A stretch of DNA of 64,000 nucleotides from Litoreibacter albidus (GCF_900107015.1 NZ_FNOI01000003.1:1-64000), one strand, 5' to 3'. Counted from the stretch's first letter, positions 19,736-30,796 are shown. Numbers and translations: made by a program. Notes: generated from the letters alone by a model not told the origin.

Positions 19736-19864
19736 CACAAATTCGTCCCGTGGCCTAATCTCCCTCCCAAGTTACGCACGCATGCCTTAAGGGGACGTGA
19801 AGCATGGTCTTGTGACTGGCTAAGATTTTCCTATATTTCTGCGTATTCCCCGATGGAGGCCGCT

Positions 19865-21013
19865 ATGGCATTGGACTGGACACCTGGACGTCTGAATTCG
19901 CTTGGCTTTGCCAAGCCCCCCGCTGAGACTCGCGTCGTTGTCGCGATGTCCGGAGGCGTGGACAGCTCTGTGGTTGCGGCGCAGTTGGCCGAGGAAGGCT
20001 ACGACGTCGTCGGCGTCACCTTGCAGCTTTATGACCATGGGGCAGCGCTGGCCAAAAAAGGAGCGTGCTGCGCCGGCCGCGACATCCACGACGCGCGGCG
20101 TGTGGCCGAAGACATGGGCTTTCCGCATTACGTGCTCGATTATGAAAACGTGTTCAAAGACGCGGTCATTGACGAATTCGCCGACAGCTACCTTGGCGGC
20201 GCAACGCCCGTGCCCTGCATCCGTTGCAATGAGCGCGTGAAATTCAAAGACCTGTTGGAAACCGCCAAAGATCTGGACGCGGATTGCATGGCCACGGGGC
20301 ACTATATCCAGCGCAAAACGGGCGACAATGGCGCGGAGCTGCATTCCGCCGCCGACGCCAACCGTGACCAAAGCTATTTCCTGTTCTCGACCACACCGCA
20401 GCAGCTTGAATACCTGCGCTTTCCCTTGGGCCACCTCGCCTCCAAGGCGGAAACCCGTGCGCTGGCGGCGAAATACGGGCTGTCTGTGGCGGACAAGCCC
20501 GACAGTCAGGACATCTGTTTCGTCCCCAATGGCGACTACGCCTCAGTCATCGAAAAGCTGCGCCCCGGCGCGGGGGAGCCGGGCGATGTGGTCGATATGG
20601 ACGGCACCGTGCTGGGACGCCACAATGGCGTGATCCACTACACCATCGGCCAACGCCGCGGCTTGGGCATCGGCGGGCTGGAAACCCCGCTTTATGTCGT
20701 CAGTCTCGACGTGGACAAAAAGCACGTCGTCGTCGGCCCGAAAGAGGCGCTGGCCACGCGCAAAATTCCGGTGCGTGAAATTAACTGGCTTGGGGACGCG
20801 CCCTTCGACAGTCAGGCCGAATGGCATGTGGGCGTGAAAGTGCGCTCCACCCGTCCACCTGCGTCCGCGATCATCCGGCCGATCTCCGCCACGGAGGCCG
20901 AGGTCGAATTGCTCACGCCGGAGGAAGGGGTCTCCCCCGGTCAGGCTTGCGTGTTCTACGACGAAGGCTCCAGCCGCATCTTCGGCGGCGGCTGGATCTG
21001 GCGCGGCTACTAG
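19865..21013 (+). CDS. mnmA: tRNA-specific 2-thiouridylase
   Basis: The protein has 382 residues from the ATG at 19865, chosen because GGAGG lies five bases upstream. The PP-loop is SGGVDSSV. The first catalytic cysteine is in TPVPCIRCN and the second in DSQDICFV. MnmA thiolates U34 of Lys, Glu and Gln tRNAs. Its stop overlaps that of the convergent glycosyltransferase gene by four bases (CTAG). Confidence 0.95.
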   Translation: MALDWTPGRLNSLGFAKPPAETRVVVAMSGGVDSSVVAAQLAEEGYDVVGVTLQLYDHGAALAKKGACCAGRDIHDARRVAEDMGFPHYVLDYENVFKDAVIDEFADSYLGGATPVPCIRCNERVKFKDLLETAKDLDADCMATGHYIQRKTGDNGAELHSAADANRDQSYFLFSTTPQQLEYLRFPLGHLASKAETRALAAKYGLSVADKPDSQDICFVPNGDYASVIEKLRPGAGEPGDVVDMDGTVLGRHNGVIHYTIGQRRGLGIGGLETPLYVVSLDVDKKHVVVGPKEALATRKIPVREINWLGDAPFDSQAEWHVGVKVRSTRPPASAIIRPISATEAEVELLTPEEGVSPGQACVFYDEGSSRIFGGGWIWRGY

Positions 21014-21849
21014 GCGCTGCGACGCAGTCGCCCGACGTGGCTGACATCGACTGGCGCCTTGAGGCGCTGGTCTTCGGTCGTGGGGATGGCGTGCACCGCA
21101 CGCAGGACGCTGAATTCCTGCTGTGCCTCCGCAAGTATGCGCGCCTCCACGGGCGGCAGGTCTGCCACGTCATCCGCACCCACTGCCCTCATGCAATGCA
21201 AGGACCGCGTCCGGATCGACACATGCGGCAGCTTCACGCCCAAGCCGTCCGGATTTATCAACGCGGGATTGTAGCGCCCCGACGGGCGCGCGACCAAGCT
21301 CAGCCCGAACGGCGTCACAGGCGCTGTGATCACCTCCAGCCCCACGGGTTTTCTACGCTCCAGCCGCAGGTTCAAGCCGCGCTTGAACGACATGAAGGTG
21401 CCGCCGCTCTCTGGCGTCGCGGCCCAGCTTTCAATCGCGTGTTCGCGCAGCTTTTGCACGAAGCGCCGCCCGAAGGCGTCACCCTCCAACACTTGAGTTT
21501 GCACCACGGGTGCCTCCCCGTGGCCAATCCCCTGCATATAGCGGCGAAACACGCGGCCCGGGATCATCGGGCGGGCATATTCGACGTGGGAGCGTCCGGG
21601 CAGGTAATGGTTTAATAACCACATTAAGTGGTCCTTGCCCGCCTGCGGCATACGCGCGCTGGTCAGCAAAATCAGCCGGAACGACGGATCATCCTGATCG
21701 CGCAAGGACGGCAACGTCAAACGCTCCAACACCTCAAATTGTCTTAAAACTTCCGCCTCGGTCAGCCCGCGCGCGGCTGTACCGCGTCGACGCACCAATC
21801 CGCCAGGCTTTCCACAATAGGAAAACCGCATCTGGAAAAACACTTCCAT
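21010..21849 (-). CDS. Putative rhamnosyl/glycosyltransferase (PF11316-like)
   Basis: This 279-residue protein starts at the ATG at 21849, or possibly at 21831 (MRFSYCG). It resembles the putative rhamnosyltransferase family common in this group. Features are RFSYCGKPG at the N-terminus, [20 protein letters not shown], and a middle segment [13 protein letters not shown]. No signal peptide or membrane span is visible, so it is likely cytoplasmic. The sugar donor and acceptor are not predictable, and no other polysaccharide genes are nearby. Confidence 0.65.
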   Translation of the reverse strand: MEVFFQMRFSYCGKPGGLVRRRGTAARGLTEAEVLRQFEVLERLTLPSLRDQDDPSFRLILLTSARMPQAGKDHLMWLLNHYLPGRSHVEYARPMIPGRVFRRYMQGIGHGEAPVVQTQVLEGDAFGRRFVQKLREHAIESWAATPESGGTFMSFKRGLNLRLERRKPVGLEVITAPVTPFGLSLVARPSGRYNPALINPDGLGVKLPHVSIRTRSLHCMRAVGADDVADLPPVEARILAEAQQEFSVLRAVHAIPTTEDQRLKAPVDVSHVGRLRRSA

Positions 21850-21963
21850 TATGTCACCACTCGTTAACTACACGGGGGCTTTTCGCCCCACTTTTAATGA
21901 GCGGAAGGATGTCGGGTGCCTGTTTTCAGATCAACAGGTTGACCAAAGGTCAGGCCAGTTGTG

Positions 21964-22419
21964 TTACCGACTTGCACCATAAAGTGTGTCGGCGCGGCCC
22001 TCGAACGCACGCACAATACGCTGCATCGCCTCGTTGAAGAACAGCCCAGCAGCGCCTTGCAAGATACGGTTTTTAAACTCGAAATCGACGAAGAACTCGA
22101 CCTCGCAGCCACCCTCCTCAACGTCGCGGAAGTCCCATGTGCTTTTGAGGAACTTGAACGGGCCGTCCAGATATTCGGTGTCGATCTTCATATCGTCAGC
22201 CCACAACGTCACCTTGCTGCCAAATCGTTCGCGGAACACTTTGAAGCTGATCACCAGATCGGCCAGCACCACCTCTGCCGCGCCCTCTTGGGTGCGCGAC
22301 CGGATGCGCGCGGCGGAACACCACGGCAAAAACTCTGGGTATTCAGCCACATCCGCGACCAGAGAATACATCTGGTCAGCGCTATAGGGCAGCTTGCGTT
22401 TTTCGCGGTGGCTTGGCAT
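21964..22419 (-). CDS. Coq10/RatA-type START-domain protein
   Basis: The 151-residue protein has the polyketide-cyclase/START signature of the Coq10-RatA family: an LPYSADQMYSLVADVAEYPEFLPW opening motif and a late FFNEAMQRIVRAFEGRA helix. Coq10 binds ubiquinone and supports respiration; E. coli RatA of the same family has been called a ribosome-association toxin. In alphaproteobacteria the quinone role is more likely. lipA lies 2.3 kb away on the same strand, with opposite-strand genes between them. Confidence 0.85.
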   Translation of the reverse strand: MPSHREKRKLPYSADQMYSLVADVAEYPEFLPWCSAARIRSRTQEGAAEVVLADLVISFKVFRERFGSKVTLWADDMKIDTEYLDGPFKFLKSTWDFRDVEEGGCEVEFFVDFEFKNRILQGAAGLFFNEAMQRIVRAFEGRADTLYGASR

Positions 22420-22496
22420 AGGCGTCAGGGGCTTTGCTTGCTCGATCAGTTGCTGGGGGGTGTCCCCCAGCCGGACAAAAATTTCAAGGGGATAAC

Positions 22497-23033
22497 ATGT
22501 CTCATCCGCCCTATGTCATCGACGAGTTGATCTCGGCGAAGTCTATCGCCGCCCGCATTGAAACCCTTGCCCGCGAAATACAGGGCCGCTTCGGCGATAC
22601 CGACAAGCTGGTCGTCGTGGGTCTGTTGCGCGGCTCCTTCGTGTTCATCGCCGATCTGGTGCGCGAGTTGGACCTGCCTGTAGAGGTCGACTTCCTCGAA
22701 GCCTCCAGCTACGGCGACGGCATGGAAAGCTCTCGTGAGGTCCGCATTCTGAAGGATTTGCGCGGCGAAATTGGCGGCCGTGATGTGCTCGTGGTGGAAG
22801 ACATCGTCGACACGGGCTTCACCCTGTCGCACGTCATGCACCTGCTCAAAAGCCGCTCCCCTGCGCGGATCGAGACGATTGCCCTGCTGGATAAGCCCAC
22901 CCGCCGCGAGGTCGACATCAAGGCGACTTGGACAGGCTTCGAGATCCCCGACGAATTTGTCGTCGGTTACGGCATCGACTACGCGCAACGCAACCGCAAC
23001 CTGCCCTATATCGGCAAGGTCCGCTTTACGTGA
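22497..23033 (+). CDS. hpt: Hypoxanthine phosphoribosyltransferase
   Basis: The protein has 178 residues from the ATG at 22497, which has AAGGGGA upstream. The PRPP-binding loop is [15 protein letters not shown] typical [21 protein letters not shown]-terminus identifies the Hpt/HGPRT branch. It salvages hypoxanthine and possibly guanine to IMP/GMP. The TGA stop overlaps the GTG start of the next small gene (GTGA). Confidence 0.95.
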   Translation: MSHPPYVIDELISAKSIAARIETLAREIQGRFGDTDKLVVVGLLRGSFVFIADLVRELDLPVEVDFLEASSYGDGMESSREVRILKDLRGEIGGRDVLVVEDIVDTGFTLSHVMHLLKSRSPARIETIALLDKPTRREVDIKATWTGFEIPDEFVVGYGIDYAQRNRNLPYIGKVRFT

Positions 23034-23209
23034 ACTACCGCTGGCTCCTCAGGGCGTCGATGTGGGTGCGCCGCCCCCCGTCGGAGCGCCGCGTGAAGCT
23101 GTTTGTCGGGCTCATAGCCCTGTGCATAGCCATCGCCCTTATCGAGCACTATGTGGGCTGGCCGGAATGGGCAAAAATGGAGCGCGCCCCCCGCGTCCCG
23201 CGTTTCTAA
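23030..23209 (+). CDS. 59-aa basic single-span membrane protein
   Basis: The GTG start overlaps the hpt stop (GTGA). The product has a basic N-terminus (residues 1-25, RRPPSERR), one hydrophobic span at about 27-43 ([18 protein letters not shown]) and a short proline/arginine-rich tail. The coupling to hpt and the clear span support coding. I do not recognise a named family. A longer ORF in this frame reads back into hpt and is rejected. Confidence 0.6.
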   Translation: MNYRWLLRASMWVRRPPSERRVKLFVGLIALCIAIALIEHYVGWPEWAKMERAPRVPRF

Positions 23210-23316
23210 GCGAGTTTTCGCTACGTTCACAATTTCGGCATTGGACGTGTGGCGTTCTGTACGGCAAGCTGGACTGACGTAAGGTTAAGTCAGCCAACTC
23301 GTTTACAGGAGCCATT

Positions 23317-23781
23317 ATGTTAAAACCCGCCATTGCCGCCGCCCTCACCTTTGCCACCGCAGGATTTGCCGTCGCAGACACCGACCACAGCAAGCTGCCG
23401 CCAGAAATTCAGGCCCGTCACGGGTTGATGGCAAACTACGCGATCAACTTGGGTGTCCTAGGTGATATGGCGAAAGGCAAAACAGACTACAACGCGGAGC
23501 TGGCTGCATTGGCCTCTGCCAACCTCGCCGCCTTTGCCAGCACCGATCAGTCGCTGCTCTGGCCCGAAGGCTCCGACGCGATGACGGCTGATGGCTCCCG
23601 CGCCTTGCCGAAAATCTGGGAAGACCGCGCCGATTTCGACGCGAAATCCGATGATCTGGCCACAGCCGCCACGGCACTCGCTGCGGTGGCAGGCACTGAC
23701 CTCGCCGGATTACAGTCCGCCATGGGCGGTGTCGGCGGCGCTTGCGGTGCCTGCCATAAAGTCTACCGCGAACCCAAATAA
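23317..23781 (+). CDS. Class II c-type cytochrome (cytochrome c'/c-556 type)
   Basis: This 154-residue secreted protein has a signal peptide cleaved near residue 20 (AVA-DT). A four-helix bundle and a single heme motif CGACH at 143-147, close to the C-terminus, are the class II layout. It would be a soluble periplasmic electron carrier or gas-binding cytochrome. It lies directly ahead of a diheme cytochrome gene (3-bp gap), suggesting one operon and a shared electron path. Confidence 0.9.
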   Translation: MLKPAIAAALTFATAGFAVADTDHSKLPPEIQARHGLMANYAINLGVLGDMAKGKTDYNAELAALASANLAAFASTDQSLLWPEGSDAMTADGSRALPKIWEDRADFDAKSDDLATAATALAAVAGTDLAGLQSAMGGVGGACGACHKVYREPK

Positions 23782-23784
23782 GCC

Positions 23785-24693
23785 ATGCTTAAGCGATCCC
23801 TCGCCGCCGTCGCCCTTCTGGGCGCCGGTGCCGCGTGGTGGCTAACGGCCCCCACTCCGCTGTCGCACGCAACTGAAACCGCATTGGTGACGGCCCCCGC
23901 CGACCACATCCAAGGGGAGCAGGTGTTCTGGGCCGCCGGATGTGCGTCTTGCCATGTGGCCCCCGACGCGGAGGAAGGCGACGCCCCCTTGCTCGCGGGC
24001 GGGCAGGCCTTCGCAAGCGACTTTGGTACGTTCTACGCCCCCAATATCAGCCCGTCAGAGCAAGGCATCGGCGGCTGGACGCTGCTGGAGTTCGCGAACG
24101 CCGTGCAAGCGGGCGTCAGCCCCGACGGCGCACATTACTACCCCGCCTTCCCCTACACCGCCTACGCAAAAGCAACGCCCGCCGATATCGCAGCGCTCTA
24201 CGCCTTCATGCAAACTCTGCCCTTGGATGCGACCCCGTCGAAGGCGCACGACGTGGGGTTCCCCTTCAACCTCCGCCGCAGTCTGGGGGGCTGGAAACTG
24301 CTCTTCGGCGCGCCTACCGGCCCTGCGGTGACCGCAGATGATCCGGTTCTACAGCGCGGGGCCTATCTGACGGAGGCATTGGCCCATTGCACCGAATGCC
24401 ACACCGAACGAAACGCTTTGGGCGGCCTGAACAGCGACCGCTGGCTGGCGGGCGCGCCAAACCCGAACGGCAAAGGGCGCATCCCCAACATCACCCCTGC
24501 GGGGCTGGACTGGTCCGACATTGATCTGATGGCGTATTTCACCACCGGCCTCACGCCCGACTATGACAGTGCGGGCGGGCATATGGCGTCCGTCGTGCAG
24601 AATCTGGCACGCCTCAGCGAGGAAGACCGCATGGCCATCGTAGACTACCTAAAGGCCATCCCCGCCGTGGCGGACCAGCCGTCTGATCCCTAA
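23785..24693 (+). CDS. Diheme c-type cytochrome
   Basis: The 302-residue protein has an N-terminal hydrophobic segment at about 5-21 (signal or anchor). It has two heme c sites, CASCH at 53-57 and CTECH near 202-206, each in a cytochrome c domain with a conserved Asn-Ile-Ser/Thr-Pro stretch that includes the distal ligand region. It resembles the cytochrome subunits of membrane dehydrogenases, but no dehydrogenase is adjacent. Its stop overlaps the convergent lipA stop by four bases. Confidence 0.9.
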   Translation: MLKRSLAAVALLGAGAAWWLTAPTPLSHATETALVTAPADHIQGEQVFWAAGCASCHVAPDAEEGDAPLLAGGQAFASDFGTFYAPNISPSEQGIGGWTLLEFANAVQAGVSPDGAHYYPAFPYTAYAKATPADIAALYAFMQTLPLDATPSKAHDVGFPFNLRRSLGGWKLLFGAPTGPAVTADDPVLQRGAYLTEALAHCTECHTERNALGGLNSDRWLAGAPNPNGKGRIPNITPAGLDWSDIDLMAYFTTGLTPDYDSAGGHMASVVQNLARLSEEDRMAIVDYLKAIPAVADQPSDP

Positions 24694-25649
24694 GCCCGAC
24701 CGAGCTTCGCCAACCGCGCGTCACGCAGCTTCGCGAAATCGTCGCCCGCATGGTAGCTGGACCGCGTGAGCGGCGTGGAGGAGACCATCAAGAACCCCTT
24801 GCCATACGCCGCCTTCTCATAGGCCGCGAATTCTTCCGGCGTCACGAAGCGGTCTACGCGGTGGTGCTTCGGCGTCGGCTGCAAATATTGCCCGATCGTT
24901 AAGAAATCGATGTCCGCCGCGCGCATGTCTTCCATCACCTGCATCACGGACTGGCGATCCTCGCCAAGCCCCACCATGATTCCGGATTTGGTGAACATCG
25001 TCGGGTCCAACTCTTTCACCCGCTGCAACAAACGCAGCGAATGGAAATACCGCGCACCCGGCCGCACCTCGGGATACAGACCCGGAACAGTTTCCAGATT
25101 GTGGTTGAAGACGTCGGGTTTCGCCTTAACAACGACTTCCAACACACTGGGATCGCAGCGAATAAAGTCTGGCGTCAGAATTTCAATCGTGGTCCCTGGT
25201 GACTGGCGGCGCACTGCACGGATGGTCTGGGCGAAATGCTCCGCCCCGCCGTCCTCGATGTCGTCGCGGTCGACGGATGTGATCACAACGTGATTCAGCC
25301 CCAGTTTCTTGACCGCATCCGCAACACGGCCCGGCTCGAACACGTCCAGAGCCTCTGGCGGCTTGCCGGTGGCGATGTTGCAGAACGTACACGCCCGCGT
25401 GCAGACCTCGCCCATGATCATCATCGTGGCGTGGCCTTGGTTCCAACACTCCCCGACGTTGGGGCATCCGGCCTCTTCACAAACCGTCGTAAGCTTATGT
25501 TCACGCATGATTTTATGCGTTTCTTTGTAACCTTCCCCAACGGGCGCTTTCACCCTGATCCATGCCGGCTTGCGCGGCTGGGCGTTGTCCGGTCGCTTCG
25601 CCTTTTCGGGGTGGCGCTGGCTCGGTATCTTCAGGTCGCGGGTGGCCAT
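24690..25649 (-). CDS. lipA: Lipoyl synthase
   Basis: This is a 319-residue radical SAM enzyme. The auxiliary cluster cysteines are C57, C62 and C68. The SAM cluster motif is C83-x3-C87-x2-C90 (CTRACTFC). CAGGAG precedes the ATG. It inserts two sulfurs into octanoyl groups on lipoate-dependent enzyme domains, such as those served by the lpd gene in this window. lipB is not here. Confidence 0.97.
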   Translation of the reverse strand: MATRDLKIPSQRHPEKAKRPDNAQPRKPAWIRVKAPVGEGYKETHKIMREHKLTTVCEEAGCPNVGECWNQGHATMMIMGEVCTRACTFCNIATGKPPEALDVFEPGRVADAVKKLGLNHVVITSVDRDDIEDGGAEHFAQTIRAVRRQSPGTTIEILTPDFIRCDPSVLEVVVKAKPDVFNHNLETVPGLYPEVRPGARYFHSLRLLQRVKELDPTMFTKSGIMVGLGEDRQSVMQVMEDMRAADIDFLTIGQYLQPTPKHHRVDRFVTPEEFAAYEKAAYGKGFLMVSSTPLTRSSYHAGDDFAKLRDARLAKLGRA

Positions 25650-25750
25650 GATTTAGGCTCCTGTTGGGATGGCTTAGCGTGTCCGCCAAAACTTGGTTTA
25701 ACACTAAACGATCCCATGTCGCAGGTGCAACCACGACCACCGCAAACCAG

Positions 25751-26917
25751 CTACCCGATCATCGCATTCATGTGCCCGTTCTCGTCTACATAGTGACGTT
25801 GAAGCCGTTGCAACGCGATACGCAACACCACCTTGCCCGACCGCGCGGACCAGCCCATGCGCTTCTCGGCGGTCTCTAGCCCCTCCAGCAAGCAGCAGCA
25901 GCGCATGATGATATCACTCAAACCCGGTCCCAGATCGTCCAGCGCGGCCAATATACGCTCCCGAGCTGCCTTCGACGCTGTCGGCAGGCTGTCATCCCCC
26001 GCCATCTCGGAGCGGTCACCAGACGCCATAAAGCGCTCCCAATGCCCGGCAGCACCCTGCCCCATCTGCGCCAGTTCAAAATCCTCGCGCAACCGTTCCC
26101 CCGCCTGCACCAGATCCTGCGTCAGAAAGCTGCGCCCGTCTTTGTCACGCCGCCGCGCCAGCATCGCCAACGGGCTTTCCGACGTGGTTGTGCGCGTCAT
26201 CCCGTTGGCCCAATCCGCCGCGCCGCCGCTGGGGCCGCCAATGAACGGATCGCACCCGTCCTGCGCGCCGCGCACCCGCCGCTTGCGGGCCATGTCCTGC
26301 GCCAGATATTGCTTCAACGCGCTCCGCCCGACGGAGGTAATCGTATAGCTGGCCACACGGCCCATGCGCGTGCAGCTAATCCAGTCTTTCAACGCAAACG
26401 CCTGCGCCACGTCGCGGGTGACAACGGCGGTGCGCGTCGGCGGGCCGTCCTTGAACGACCGCAGCACCACCGCCTTATCCATGTCTCCCGCCAGCGCCAG
26501 AACCGCGCCCGTCTCGCACAAGCGACGCAAAACGCGGCGCGCCTCACGGCCCAGCTTCTCCTCGTCGTCCAAGAGCGACGGGCTGCCCCCCACGGCGGCA
26601 GATTTGGCCTTAACATAGGTTTCGGAATGGTTACGGGCATGTGCGGTCATAGTTTGCGATCCTTGCGTGCTATCGGTCATTTTCTGGGTTTTCAGGCGGT
26701 TGCTCAGACGTCGAAGCGCCTCGTCCACAAGAGGGTCATCGCGACGGTTCTCGAACCGGCGCACCTGCCGCAGCACTGTCGAGGGATGGCACCCCTCCTG
26801 ACGCGCTAACCCCCTGAAAGAAAGTCCGTTTTCGGTATGTATAAGATAGCGAACGGCGGCTTTCGGTATCCAACTCGGCAACAAACTGTCTGGTTGTGGC
26901 GTGGCAGCAGAAATCAT
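25751..26917 (-). CDS. HTH protein with C-terminal DUF6456-like domain
   Basis: The 388-residue protein has AGGGGAT ahead of the ATG. Residues about 15-50 form a helix-turn-helix-like region (RGLARQEGCHPSTVLRQVRR), and a second winged-helix-like region follows at about 125-215. The C-terminus (about 290-375) carries LGPGLSDIIMRCCCLLEGLE then SGKVVLRIALQRL, which I associate with DUF6456 of alphaproteobacterial regulators. It is probably a DNA-binding regulator with unknown targets. A DUF6477-type gene is divergent from it. Confidence 0.7.
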   Translation of the reverse strand: MISAATPQPDSLLPSWIPKAAVRYLIHTENGLSFRGLARQEGCHPSTVLRQVRRFENRRDDPLVDEALRRLSNRLKTQKMTDSTQGSQTMTAHARNHSETYVKAKSAAVGGSPSLLDDEEKLGREARRVLRRLCETGAVLALAGDMDKAVVLRSFKDGPPTRTAVVTRDVAQAFALKDWISCTRMGRVASYTITSVGRSALKQYLAQDMARKRRVRGAQDGCDPFIGGPSGGAADWANGMTRTTTSESPLAMLARRRDKDGRSFLTQDLVQAGERLREDFELAQMGQGAAGHWERFMASGDRSEMAGDDSLPTASKAARERILAALDDLGPGLSDIIMRCCCLLEGLETAEKRMGWSARSGKVVLRIALQRLQRHYVDENGHMNAMIG

Positions 26918-27144
26918 GTTTTATCCCCTAGATCGGTAGGGCAAAGGCGGCACGTTGGCCCCTAAGCAACGCACACAACTAGAAGTTGCATTACTTACGA
27001 GATGGTTAACACGCCGCCCAAATCCGCCAATTTGTTTCCAAAGGGTAAACAGTCGTGCGAGCACCGTCCGCACGGCAAAAATCAGCGCAACGGCTGCGCG
27101 CGCTAACCTAGATTGGTGGGGAAATTACAACTTCGGAGCCCGCC

Positions 27145-27477
27145 ATGACAGACCTGACCCGCCAACTCACCGACCTGCGCCGCCCCCGCCTTCTGGTCCG
27201 CGCCGCGCGGCACGGCCTCAGCAGTTACCGGCGCACCCGCGACTTGCAGCGCATCGCCGGACAGGCGCAATCAGCCACGCCGCAAACGGTTGTGGAATCG
27301 CTCATTCACCAAGAGGATCAGATAGAACAGGCCCGCCTAGCGGGCGACGGCACCTATAGCGCCAACAAACACATCGAAGTGCTCATCGCACTGATGGCCG
27401 AGAGCCGCACCCTGCCAGCCCCGACACGCCCCGCCGGACGCCCGGGATGGCGCCCAACGGTGGTCAATACGCCCTAA
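27145..27477 (+). CDS. DUF6477-like small protein
   Basis: The 110-residue soluble protein begins MTDLTRQLTDLRRPRLLVRA, followed by an Arg-rich helix and a conserved-looking HIEVLIALMAE segment. The layout matches a Rhodobacterales-specific small family I recall as DUF6477. The function is unknown. It is divergent from the DUF6456 regulator, and its stop overlaps the convergent MttB-family gene by four bases. Confidence 0.6.
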   Translation: MTDLTRQLTDLRRPRLLVRAARHGLSSYRRTRDLQRIAGQAQSATPQTVVESLIHQEDQIEQARLAGDGTYSANKHIEVLIALMAESRTLPAPTRPAGRPGWRPTVVNTP

Positions 27478-29015
27478 GAGAACGCATCCGGCATGCTGTC
27501 TTTCTTCTCCCGCACGTAGGCGCGCAACGCCTCGTCAATGCTCGGATCAAGGTGCGGTTGGCGGTAGTCGCCCAGCATCTTGGTCACCCGCGCGGTGGCA
27601 AGGGACACGGTGTCCCGCTCCCCTTCGTCGGCCCATGTCTCGAATGGTTTGTAATCAAACACATCGGAGCGCCAGAACGCCGTTTTGAAGTTGTTCTGCG
27701 TGTGCTCGCAGCCCAGATAGTGCCCGCCCGGCCCGACCTCGCGCATCGCCCCCATGGCTTGCGCGTTGTCGTCCATGCTCACCCCTTTTGCAAAGTGGTG
27801 CAGCACGCCCAACTGGTCCGCATCCATCACGAATTTCTCGAATGATGATACCAAGCCGCCCTCCAGCCAGCCACAGCTGTGGAGCATGAAGTTCACGCCC
27901 GACATTAACCCCATATTCAAACTGTTTGCCGACTCGTAAGCGGCCTGCGCATCGGGCAGTTTGGAGCCGCAGAACGCCCCCGCAGAGCGGTATGGCAGGC
28001 CAAGGCGGCGCACCAATTGACCAACGCCATACGTGACATGAGACGCCTCAGGCGTGCCGAATGTCGGTGCGCCGGAGTTCATGTCGATCGAGGTCACAAA
28101 CGCGCCGCAGATCACCGGTGCGCCTTTGCGCACCAACTGGCTGTAGGCCACGCCCGCCAACACTTCCGCCAGCACCTGCGTCAGCGTACCCGCGATAGAC
28201 ACCGGCGCCATAGCGCCACCAACAATGAACGGGGAAATAATGCACGCCTGATTAGCGCGCGCATAAACCTCCAACGCGCCCATCATCACAGAATCAAATG
28301 TCATGGGGGAGTTGATGTTGATCAGCGACGTCATCACCGTGCGCCCGTCCAGACCACCGAACAGGATCTCGCACATATCAACGGAATCCTGCGCCCGCGA
28401 TGGCTCCGTCACCGACCCCATGAACGGCTTGTCGCTCAGCGACATATGCGCGTAGAGCATGTCCAAATGGCGTTTATTCACGGGGACATCCGTCGGCTCG
28501 CACACCGTGCCGCCCGAATGGTGCAGCCACTTCGACATGTAGCCAAGTTTTACGAATTTGTTGAAGTCTTCCATCGTCGCGTAACGCCGCCCGCCCTCTG
28601 CGTCGCGCACGAATGGCGGGCCGTAAACGGGGGCCAGCACAAGGTTGTTACCGCCGATTTCTACCGTGCGCTCCGGATTGCGGGCGTGTTGGGTGATCAT
28701 CGACGGGGCGGTTTTGCACAGCTCACGCGCCAGACCGCGGGGGATGCGCACCCGCTCCCCGTCGATCTCCGCGCCCGCTTCGCGCCACAGGTCCAGCGCA
28801 TAGGGGTTATCGACAAAGTTGACGCCGATTTCTGCCAGCACGGTCTCCGCATTGGTCTCAATGATTTGCAGCGCCTCTTCGGTCAGCACTTCAAAATTGG
28901 GGATGTTGCGCTCGATGAACTTCGCCGTCTCGACCGAGACCGCCGTGCGCTCCGCGCGGCGCGCTGCTCCACCGCCGCCGCGTGTCCGTCTACGTGGTGT
29001 GGCTGTGTCGGTCAT
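27474..29015 (-). CDS. Trimethylamine methyltransferase (MttB) family protein, non-pyrrolysine
   Basis: The protein has 513 residues from the ATG at 29015, which has GGGAGC upstream; an earlier TTG is rejected. After a basic, Arg/Gly-rich N-terminus it follows the MttB TIM-barrel family throughout (for example YGPPFVRDAEGGRR and SGGTVCEPTDVP). There is no in-frame amber codon, so it belongs to the non-pyrrolysine branch. That branch includes glycine-betaine and other quaternary-amine demethylases using a corrinoid protein. No corrinoid protein gene is adjacent, so the substrate is open. Confidence 0.85.
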   Translation of the reverse strand: MTDTATPRRRTRGGGGAARRAERTAVSVETAKFIERNIPNFEVLTEEALQIIETNAETVLAEIGVNFVDNPYALDLWREAGAEIDGERVRIPRGLARELCKTAPSMITQHARNPERTVEIGGNNLVLAPVYGPPFVRDAEGGRRYATMEDFNKFVKLGYMSKWLHHSGGTVCEPTDVPVNKRHLDMLYAHMSLSDKPFMGSVTEPSRAQDSVDMCEILFGGLDGRTVMTSLININSPMTFDSVMMGALEVYARANQACIISPFIVGGAMAPVSIAGTLTQVLAEVLAGVAYSQLVRKGAPVICGAFVTSIDMNSGAPTFGTPEASHVTYGVGQLVRRLGLPYRSAGAFCGSKLPDAQAAYESANSLNMGLMSGVNFMLHSCGWLEGGLVSSFEKFVMDADQLGVLHHFAKGVSMDDNAQAMGAMREVGPGGHYLGCEHTQNNFKTAFWRSDVFDYKPFETWADEGERDTVSLATARVTKMLGDYRQPHLDPSIDEALRAYVREKKDSMPDAFS

Positions 29016-29190
29016 GGCAAGCTCCCTCAATGTGTTAGGTCAGTGATTAGCGCAAGCCGCGCGACACCAAGGCCAGAAACCGCCCCTTACGGCGAAAAAG
29101 CGACATGCGGGTACAATTATGCGCGCCAAGGCCGCATCTAGGGGCGCTGAGCCTCTTGCAACATGGGCCGCAGACTCATAATCAGCGTGC

Positions 29191-30768
29191 ATGACAGATC
29201 ATCTCATTGACCCCGCCGCATCACACGAAAAACTGCTGATCATCGACTTCGGGTCGCAGGTCACCCAACTCATCGCGCGCCGCCTGCGCGAGTTGAACGT
29301 GTACTGCGAAATTCACCCCTACCAAAACGTGGATGACGCGTTTCTGGCAGAGTTCGCCCCGAAGGCCGTGATCTTTTCGGGCGGTCCATGCTCGGTGATC
29401 GACGAAGGCTCTCCGCGCCCGCCTGAGGGTGTTTATGATCTCGGCGTTCCAATTCTGGGCATCTGCTACGGCCAGCAGGTTATGATGCAAGGCCTTGGTG
29501 GCTTGGTGGAGCGGGGCCACGGCACCGCCGAGTTTGGCCGCGCCTATGTGGTTCCCCACGGGGAACTTGAGCTGTTGCAAGGCTGGTTTGAGGGCGACAA
29601 AGAGCAGGTCTGGATGTCGCACGGCGACCACGTGTCGAAAATTGCACCGGGCTTCGAGGTTTACGGCACCTCCCCCAACGCGCCTTACGCGATCACAGCG
29701 GACGTCAGCCGTAACTTTTATGCGGTGCAGTTCCACCCCGAAGTGCACCACACGCCGAACGGCGCAAAGCTCTATGAGAACTTCGTGCGCATGGCGGGTT
29801 TCAGCGGCGACTGGACCATGGGCGCCTACCGCGAACAAGCCATCGCCGCGATCCGCGAACAGGTGGGCGACGCCCACGTGATCTGCGGCCTGTCCGGCGG
29901 CGTCGACAGCTCTGTCGCGGCGGTTTTGCTACATGAAGCCATCGGCGACCAGCTGACGTGCGTGTTCGTGGACCACGGCCTGCTGCGCAAGAACGAGGCG
30001 GAAGAAGTCGTGAAGATGTTCCGCGACAACTACCACATGAAGCTGATCCACGCGGACGAGCGGGACTTGTTCTTGGGCGAGTTGGACGGCCAGTCCGACC
30101 CAGAAACCAAGCGCAAGATCATCGGCAAGCTGTTCATCGACGTGTTCCAGAAATACGCCAACGAGATCGAGGACGCGAAGTTCTTGGCCCAAGGCACCCT
30201 ATACCCCGACGTCATTGAAAGCGTCAGCTTTTCCGGCGGGCCTTCGGTGACCATCAAGTCGCACCACAACGTGGGCGGCCTGCCCGAAAAGATGGGCCTG
30301 AAGCTGGTGGAGCCGCTGCGCGAGCTGTTTAAGGACGAGGTGCGCGCGCTTGGGGCCGAGCTGGGCCTGCCGCAATCTTTCATCGGTCGCCACCCCTTCC
30401 CCGGGCCTGGCCTTGCCATTCGCTGCCCCGGCGAGATCACCCGCGCCAAGCTGGAAATCCTGCGCGAAGCGGACGCGGTGTTCATCGACCAGATCCGCAA
30501 GCATGGCTTGTACGATGACATCTGGCAGGCTTTCGTGGCGATCCTTCCGGTCAAGACGGTTGGCGTGATGGGCGACGGGCGCACCTATGACTATGCTTGT
30601 GCGCTGCGTGCGGTGACCTCGGTGGATGGCATGACGGCGGACTACTACCCGTTCGAGCATGATTTTCTGGGCGAGACCGCCACGCGGATCATCAACGAGG
30701 TTCCGGGCATCAACCGCGTGACCTATGACATCACATCGAAACCTCCGGGCACGATTGAGTGGGAATAA
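29191..30768 (+). CDS. guaA: GMP synthase (glutamine-hydrolysing)
   Basis: The 525-residue protein has an N-terminal class I amidotransferase with nucleophile motif GICYGQQ and the HPEVHHT His/Glu pair. An ATP pyrophosphatase domain (SGGVDSSV) and the C-terminal dimerisation domain ending in PPGTIEWE follow. It converts XMP to GMP. Length is standard. A terminator follows the stop. Confidence 0.98.
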   Translation: MTDHLIDPAASHEKLLIIDFGSQVTQLIARRLRELNVYCEIHPYQNVDDAFLAEFAPKAVIFSGGPCSVIDEGSPRPPEGVYDLGVPILGICYGQQVMMQGLGGLVERGHGTAEFGRAYVVPHGELELLQGWFEGDKEQVWMSHGDHVSKIAPGFEVYGTSPNAPYAITADVSRNFYAVQFHPEVHHTPNGAKLYENFVRMAGFSGDWTMGAYREQAIAAIREQVGDAHVICGLSGGVDSSVAAVLLHEAIGDQLTCVFVDHGLLRKNEAEEVVKMFRDNYHMKLIHADERDLFLGELDGQSDPETKRKIIGKLFIDVFQKYANEIEDAKFLAQGTLYPDVIESVSFSGGPSVTIKSHHNVGGLPEKMGLKLVEPLRELFKDEVRALGAELGLPQSFIGRHPFPGPGLAIRCPGEITRAKLEILREADAVFIDQIRKHGLYDDIWQAFVAILPVKTVGVMGDGRTYDYACALRAVTSVDGMTADYYPFEHDFLGETATRIINEVPGINRVTYDITSKPPGTIEWE

Positions 30769-30796
30769 CCCCGCGACACAAAAGTTAACAAGATCG

